DNA of 47,769 nt from positions 1-47,769 of the forward strand of contig NZ_CADIKK010000046.1 of assembly GCF_902859915.1 (NCBI RefSeq). The letters run 5' to 3'. The stretch is from Paraburkholderia ultramafica. Its GTDB lineage: Bacteria > Pseudomonadota > Gammaproteobacteria > Burkholderiales > Burkholderiaceae. The notes under the pieces were generated by a model. That model was not told the DNA's origin and searched no databases. It saw only the letters and a list, made by a program, of their open reading frames with translations. Below are positions 43,033 to 47,769 of the stretch, piece after piece (position 1 is the first letter of the stretch; the number at the start of each line of letters is the position of its first letter). Both the position numbers and the translations under genes were made by a program.

Positions 43033-44238
43033 TTATTTTAACTGAGTTTTTGCGAACAAGGCCAGATTTCCGGCGAGGTCACCCACCTGGGCGAGTTCGC
43101 CGGCCCATTCGGCCGCGCGCTGCTTCAGCGCCGGGTAGTGGCGCTGGAATTCCGCCCAGTCCGGTCGGCCCGCGCCGTTCCACGCATGCCAGAAGCGCGC
43201 GAGGGCGTCCCGCGCGGCGGCGGGCAGGGTGCGGGCGTAGTGCGCGAGCGCGGCATCGAGCTTCGGCAGATGGGCATCGTCGGCTTGCGGGTAGATGTGC
43301 CAGACGAAGGGCTTCGCGGCCCATTGGGCGCGCACGAACGAGTCTTCGCCGCGCACGAAATTGATGGCGCTCGCCCACAGCAGCGCGTCGTAGCCGGCTT
43401 GCGCGGTAAAGGCGAGGGCGTGCGCGCTGAGGTTGCCGCGCGTCGCGTGCGTGCCGGCGGTGAATGAAGGCGGACCCGAAGGCAAACCGAAAAAGCGCGC
43501 GACCGCGCCGGAGATGCGGCCTTCCGGCACCAGCAGCACGACCGGCCCGGCACTGTCGCGCCATTGTTCGAGGAGGCTGTCGACGGCGGGGTTTTCGTAG
43601 GCGAACAGCGAGACGACGGTCGCCTCGGCGGGTGGCGGTGGGTGGCCGGTGGTTTGCCGCCACCATGCTTCGCGCGCCGCCGGCGATGCCTCGAAAGCGG
43701 CGCGCGCGGCGTCGAGATGCCGCTCCTTCAGCACGCCGCCGGTGCCGGGGCCGAGTCCCGGGAAAAAGAACGTTTTGGTCAGCGGATAGCGCGGATGGGG
43801 AGACGGACGCAGATGAAAATCCGCGACCCAGTCCTCGGCGCTCAGATATTCGAGGTTGAACCACACCGGCGTGCGCGCGCGCGCCGCCATCGCGGCGACA
43901 TAAGTCGGCGGCAGTTCGCAGCCGAACGCCTCGATCACGACGTCGGCCACTTCGAGCGTATCGCCCGCATGGGCCGGCTCGTGCCAGTGTTCGACGACGA
44001 TCCCGCCGACCGTCTGCCGCGCGCGATCCAGCGCCAGCGACGGGCATAGTTTCTGGAACGCATGCAGGTCGTCGACGAACACGCGCACCTGCCAGCCGTG
44101 CTCGCTCGCGAGTTGACGCGCGAGGCGCCAGCACACGCCGATGTCGCCGAAATTGTCGATCACCGCGCAGAAGATATCGCAGGCGATTGCGGTGGCGGCG
44201 GCAGCGGGTTGTTCGGAAATATGCGGATCGGAGGACAT
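43033..44238 (-). CDS. earP: EF-P arginine rhamnosyltransferase EarP
   Basis: EarP moves rhamnose from dTDP-L-rhamnose to Arg32 of EF-P, which activates it. The 401-aa protein (DUF2331, GT-B fold) has the N-terminal motif DNFGDIGVCWRLARQL with Asp28 and Asp32, matching the two catalytic Asp of known EarP. The C-terminal sugar-nucleotide site is NFVRGEDSFVRAQWAAKPFVWHIYPQ. It sits upstream of efp on the same strand, as expected for this modification system. Confidence 0.96.
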   Translation of the reverse strand: MSSDPHISEQPAAAATAIACDIFCAVIDNFGDIGVCWRLARQLASEHGWQVRVFVDDLHAFQKLCPSLALDRARQTVGGIVVEHWHEPAHAGDTLEVADVVIEAFGCELPPTYVAAMAARARTPVWFNLEYLSAEDWVADFHLRPSPHPRYPLTKTFFFPGLGPGTGGVLKERHLDAARAAFEASPAAREAWWRQTTGHPPPPAEATVVSLFAYENPAVDSLLEQWRDSAGPVVLLVPEGRISGAVARFFGLPSGPPSFTAGTHATRGNLSAHALAFTAQAGYDALLWASAINFVRGEDSFVRAQWAAKPFVWHIYPQADDAHLPKLDAALAHYARTLPAAARDALARFWHAWNGAGRPDWAEFQRHYPALKQRAAEWAGELAQVGDLAGNLALFAKTQLK

Positions 44239-44503
44239 GGTGGCCTGGGTGGCGGATTCGAACGGTTGATGCGGCGGAAGCGCCGAAGCGGCGGACTACC
44301 CCGCAGCCTCCGCGTCGCCGCGCCCCTTCCGGAGCGCCGCCGAAGCGTTGCCGGATTCGGCGCACCGCAGGGTTCGGACGCACCCGGAATGTTCTAAACT
44401 GGCGATTCTAAAGCCTCGTTCACGATTGCGCGCGCCCGTTTCGTCCGCGCGCGCGGCACGCGGCGCAAGGCCTCGCGAGACTGTCCCACCCAATCGATCC
44501 TGC
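44239..44503. other. Divergent region earP/uvrC
   Basis: These 265 bp should carry both start regions. The only AT-rich stretch is 44388-44412, with two TTCTAAA-like words 16 bp apart. I see no clear LexA box, although uvrC relatives are sometimes damage-regulated. Confidence 0.45.
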
Positions 44504-46693
44504 ATGACCGAACCCGAAGCAACCGACGCTTTCGAGCCGAAAAAAGCGCTCGCCCAATTGCCGCATCTGCCCGGCGTCTATCGTTATTACGATACCCACG
44601 GCGCCGTGCTTTACGTGGGCAAGGCGCGCGATCTCAAGAAGCGCGTGTCGAGCTACTTCACGAAGACGCTGCTGTCGCCGCGTATCGCGATGATGGTGAC
44701 GCGCATTGCGCGCATCGAGACGACCGTCACGCGCTCCGAGGCCGAAGCGCTGCTGCTCGAAAACAATCTGATCAAGGCGCTCGCGCCGCGTTACAACATT
44801 CTGTTTCGCGACGACAAGTCGTATCCGTACCTCAAGCTGAGCGGCCACAAGTTTCCGCGCATGGCCTATTACCGGGGTTCGGTGGATCGCAAGAATCAGT
44901 ACTTCGGACCGTTCCCGAGCGCGTGGGCGGTGCGCGAGAGCATCCAGATCCTGCAGCGGGTGTTCCAGTTGCGCACCTGCGAAGACTCCGTGTTCAACAA
45001 CCGCACGCGGCCCTGCCTGCTGCATCAGATCGGCCGCTGCACGGCGCCGTGCGTCGCGGCGATCAGCGAAGAGGATTACGCGCGCGACGTCGCCAACGCG
45101 TCGCGCTTTCTGCTCGGCCGCCAGGGCGAGGTGATGAAGGAGCTCGAGCAGAAGATGCACGCGTTCGCGAGCGAACTGAAGTTCGAGCAGGCCGCGGCGG
45201 TGCGCAATCAGATGAGTTCGCTGTCGACGGTGCTGCATCAGCAGGCGATCGAAGTCGGCAGCGACAGCGATGTCGATATTCTCGCGGTGGTCGCGCTGGG
45301 CGGGCGCGTCTGCGTGAATCTCGCGATGGTGCGCGGCGGACGGCACCTGGGCGACAAGGCGTATTTCCCCGCGCACGTGGAAAGCGCGTTGACGGCGGAC
45401 GAGGGCGGTCTTGAAGAGGGCGGCGAAGACACGACGCTGGCCGGGGCCGCCATGAGTTCAGGCCCGGTTGTGGAACAAAACGCGAGCGATGAAGCTGAAT
45501 CGTCCGATACCGCCGATGCCCTCGCGATCGCGCAGGACATGCCACCGGAAGACGAAGAGGCTGAAGAGGCCGAAGCCGACAATACCGACGACGCAAACCC
45601 CACCGCGTCCGCAGCGTCGAAGCCGCGCAAAGGCCGCGCATCGGGCGGGATCGAATCAGAAGTGCTCGAAGCGTTTATCGCCCAGCATTACCTGGGCAAT
45701 CGCGTGCCGCCCGTGCTGGTGGTCAGCCACGCGCCGGCCACGCGCGAACTGGTCGACGTGCTGATCGAGCAGGCCGGCCACAAGGTGACCGTGCTGCGTC
45801 AGCCGCAAGGACAGCGGCGCGCGTGGCTCGCGATGGCCGAGCAGAATGCGCGGCTCGCGCTGGCCCGCCTGCTGTCTGAGCAAGGCTCGCAACAGGCCCG
45901 CACGCGCGCGCTGACCGACACGCTCGGCATGGAATGCGACGACCTCGCGCACCTGCGCATCGAGTGCTTCGACATCAGCCACACGATGGGCGAGGCGACG
46001 CAGGCGTCGTGCGTGGTGTATCACCATCACAAGATGCAGTCGTCCGAATACCGCCGCTACAACATCACCGGCATCACGCCCGGCGACGACTACGCGGCGA
46101 TGCGCCAGGTGCTCACGCGCCGCTACGAGAAGATGGTCGCGCAAGCCGCCGCGAATGCCGCCGACGAAGCCGCCGAATTGCAAAGCGACGCGGCCGCCGA
46201 TCCGTCGCTCGCCGCGGATGCCGCGGAACCGGTTGCGGCGGGCGGGATCCTGCCGACCATCGTGTTGATCGACGGCGGCAAGGGCCAGGTCGAGATCGCG
46301 CGCCAGGTGTTCACGGAGCTGGGCCTCGATACGGGGATGCTCGTCGGCGTCGCGAAGGGCGAGGGCCGCAAGGTCGGCCTCGAAACCCTGATCTTCGCAG
46401 ACGGCCGCGCGTCGCTCGAACTCGGCAAGGAAAGCGCTGCGCTGATGCTGGTCGCGCAGATTCGCGACGAAGCGCACCGCTTCGCGATTACCGGCATGCG
46501 CGCGAAGCGCGCCAGGACGCGTCAGACCTCGCGGCTCGAAGAGCTCGAAGGTGTGGGCGCGAAACGGCGTCAACGGCTACTCGCGCGCTTTGGCGGATTG
46601 CGCGGCGTGGTCGCCGCGAGCGTCGAGGATCTGGCGAGCGTCGAAGGGATTTCGCAGGCGCTCGCGGAGCAGATCTACCGGCAATTGCACTGA
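44504..46693 (+). CDS. uvrC: Excinuclease ABC subunit C UvrC
   Basis: UvrC makes the 3' and 5' cuts in nucleotide-excision repair. The 729-aa protein has the GIY-YIG nuclease (GVYRYYDTHGAVLYVGKARDLKKRV), a UVR domain, the RNase H-like 5' nuclease (CFDISHTMGEATQASCVVY, VLIDGGKGQVEIA) and a helix-hairpin-helix end. It is about 120 residues longer than E. coli UvrC because of two acidic/Ala-rich insertions (about 299-383 and 544-579). The ATG 44504 is chosen as the upstream frame is Arg-rich and unlike the family. Confidence 0.97.
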   Translation: MTEPEATDAFEPKKALAQLPHLPGVYRYYDTHGAVLYVGKARDLKKRVSSYFTKTLLSPRIAMMVTRIARIETTVTRSEAEALLLENNLIKALAPRYNILFRDDKSYPYLKLSGHKFPRMAYYRGSVDRKNQYFGPFPSAWAVRESIQILQRVFQLRTCEDSVFNNRTRPCLLHQIGRCTAPCVAAISEEDYARDVANASRFLLGRQGEVMKELEQKMHAFASELKFEQAAAVRNQMSSLSTVLHQQAIEVGSDSDVDILAVVALGGRVCVNLAMVRGGRHLGDKAYFPAHVESALTADEGGLEEGGEDTTLAGAAMSSGPVVEQNASDEAESSDTADALAIAQDMPPEDEEAEEAEADNTDDANPTASAASKPRKGRASGGIESEVLEAFIAQHYLGNRVPPVLVVSHAPATRELVDVLIEQAGHKVTVLRQPQGQRRAWLAMAEQNARLALARLLSEQGSQQARTRALTDTLGMECDDLAHLRIECFDISHTMGEATQASCVVYHHHKMQSSEYRRYNITGITPGDDYAAMRQVLTRRYEKMVAQAAANAADEAAELQSDAAADPSLAADAAEPVAAGGILPTIVLIDGGKGQVEIARQVFTELGLDTGMLVGVAKGEGRKVGLETLIFADGRASLELGKESAALMLVAQIRDEAHRFAITGMRAKRARTRQTSRLEELEGVGAKRRQRLLARFGGLRGVVAASVEDLASVEGISQALAEQIYRQLH

Positions 46694-46709
46694 ACATGGC
46701 GTGTCGGGT

Positions 46710-46737
46710 CGGCCGCTCATCGGTGAATGAGCGGCCG
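46710..46737. repeat. Strong hairpin between uvrC and pgsA
   Basis: CGGCCGCTCAT (46710-46720) and ATGAGCGGCCG (46727-46737) form a perfect 11-bp stem with a 6-nt loop, 16 nt after the uvrC stop. There is no T run. Confidence 0.7.
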
Positions 46738-46882
46738 GTCAACGGCTAATGAATGGCCTACAAAATGCCCGACAAGCGGCGCCAGCATCGCCCGCGCGCC
46801 AGTGCCCCCGCGCCGCTTTGCTTGTGGCAGGCCCTGTGACACGGCACAATTGCATCTCACTCGTCAGACGCTGCGCCTGCCC

Positions 46883-47476
46883 ATGCCGTTTAATTTCCCG
46901 ATTTTCCTGACCTGGCTGCGGATCGTCCTGATTCCGCTCGTCGTCGGCGTGTTCTATTTGCCCGACATGATGATGAGCCCCGCGCACCGCAATCTGGCGG
47001 CCGCGACGATCTTCATTCTGGCGGCGCTCACCGACTGGTTCGACGGCTTTCTGGCCCGCAAATGGAATCAGACCTCGGCGTTCGGCGCGTTTCTTGATCC
47101 GGTCGCCGACAAGCTGATGGTGACAGCGGCGCTGCTGGTGCTCGTGCAACTCGCGCGGATCGACTCGGCGATTGCGCTGGTGATCGTCGGGCGCGAGATC
47201 GCGATCTCGGCGCTGCGCGAGTGGATGGCGCAGATCGGCGCGTCGAAGAGCGTCGCGGTGAATTCGCTCGGCAAGTTCAAGACCGTCTGTCAGATGGTGG
47301 CGATTCCGATGCTGCTGTTCTACGGCCCGTTGCCGCTCGGTGGCGGCGTGGTGGTCGACACGCGCGTGTGGGGTCTCTGGCTGATCTATCTGGCCGCGTT
47401 CCTGACGATCTGGTCGATGCTCTACTACATGAAGCTCGCGTGGCCGCAGATCCGCGAGCGAGGCGGCGTCGCGTGA
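46883..47476 (+). CDS. pgsA: CDP-diacylglycerol-glycerol-3-phosphate phosphatidyltransferase PgsA
   Basis: PgsA makes phosphatidylglycerol phosphate, the committed step to phosphatidylglycerol and cardiolipin. The 197-aa inner-membrane protein has the CDP-alcohol phosphotransferase motif D-G-x2-A-R-x8-G-x3-D-x3-D in FDGFLARKWNQTSAFGAFLD followed by PVAD, and about five to six hydrophobic segments. The ATG 46883 starts the family N-terminus MPFNFPIFLTWLRI; an upstream frame from 46727 is not similar to it. The order uvrC-pgsA-tRNA-Gly matches E. coli. Confidence 0.95.
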   Translation: MPFNFPIFLTWLRIVLIPLVVGVFYLPDMMMSPAHRNLAAATIFILAALTDWFDGFLARKWNQTSAFGAFLDPVADKLMVTAALLVLVQLARIDSAIALVIVGREIAISALREWMAQIGASKSVAVNSLGKFKTVCQMVAIPMLLFYGPLPLGGGVVVDTRVWGLWLIYLAAFLTIWSMLYYMKLAWPQIRERGGVA

Positions 47477-47578
47477 GGGTCGAAGGTCAGTCGATGGTGG
47501 TCGCGAGGCCGCGTGAGTGTGCGCGAAGGCCGTCGAACCATGAGCGAAATCTTTTATTAAAGACATTCGCAAAAGGGG

Positions 47579-47607
47579 TTGACACGTTTCAGTCGTTTCT
47601 CCATAAT
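47579..47607 (+). promoter_or_regulatory. Sigma-70 promoter of tRNA-Gly
   Basis: TTGACA (47579-47584) and CATAAT (47602-47607) are 17 bp apart. Transcription would begin near 47614, leaving an 80-nt 5' leader to be cut off by RNase P. Confidence 0.85.
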
Positions 47608-47693
47608 CTCGTTTCTCCGATGCACGCAGTTTGAGGCGACGGACGCAGTAAGAGAGTAGTTGCAGTAAATAAGGCAGTAGTTAGCAGCACGAT

Positions 47694-47769
47694 GCGGGAG
47701 TAGCTCAGTTGGTAGAGCGCAACCTTGCCAAGGTTGAGGTCGCGAGTTCGAGCCTCGTCTCCCGCTCCA
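47694..47769 (+). tRNA. tRNA-Gly (anticodon GCC)
   Basis: The last 76 nt form a full cloverleaf: acceptor GCGGGAG/CTCCCGC, D-arm AGCTCAGTTGGTAGAGC, anticodon loop TTGCCAA (GCC, Gly), T-arm with GTTCGAG, and encoded CCA. In E. coli the pgsA-linked tRNA-Gly is followed by tRNA-Cys and tRNA-Leu; here the window ends exactly at the CCA, so this cannot be seen. Confidence 0.97.

Overview
The window looks like the chromosome of a betaproteobacterium of the order Burkholderiales, most likely Paraburkholderia or a close relative. This is inferred from the high GC content, the gene order, an EF-P with arginine at position 32 next to the rhamnosyltransferase EarP, the long tails on RNase III and UvrC, and the rne/rluC divergent pair. 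Almost all of it is conserved housekeeping sequence. I see no insertion sequence, prophage, CRISPR array or integrase. The window is bounded by tRNA-Asn(GTT) on the left (minus strand) and tRNA-Gly(GCC) on the right (plus strand).

Layout. 1-5.4 kb: tRNA-Asn and ferredoxin fdxA on the minus strand, then pncB (NAD salvage), a LutC-like LUD protein, a Na+/H+ antiporter-like membrane protein and a 2-hydroxyacid dehydrogenase. 5.4-10.7 kb: rmuC on the plus strand faces a minus-strand molybdenum-cofactor cluster moaA-mobA-moeA. That cluster is followed by a small membrane protein and a GNAT acetyltransferase that has lost its 3' end against rmuC. 10.8-18 kb: rne (minus) is divergent from rluC, a HAD phosphatase, a Rieske protein and an S49 peptidase. 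18-19.4 kb: an RsmI-like methyltransferase and a Maf/YceF pyrophosphatase on the minus strand.

19.4-26.6 kb: yceD-rpmF-plsX-fabH-fabD-fabG-acpP-fabF, the classic fatty-acid synthesis cluster with ribosomal protein L32. 26.6-31.4 kb: a small YgfX-like protein, then the envelope-stress module rpoE-rseA-rseB-mucD and a small glutaredoxin-like protein. 31.6-39.9 kb: lepA-lepB-rnc-era-recO-pdxJ-acpS-nagZ, covering translation, secretion, RNA processing, ribosome assembly, recombination, PLP synthesis, ACP activation and wall recycling. 40-44.2 kb, minus strand: an NtrC-like response regulator with a degenerate GAFTGA loop, efp and earP. 44.5-47.8 kb: uvrC, pgsA and tRNA-Gly, an order also seen in E. 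coli.

I do not see a convincing new multi-gene system. The points most worth checking are small: the truncated GNAT gene, the regulator whose sigma-54 contact loop is altered, competing hairpins between acpP and fabF, a terminator-like hairpin just before lepA, a possible leaderless start for rnc, and a phased 9-bp repeat before rpoE.
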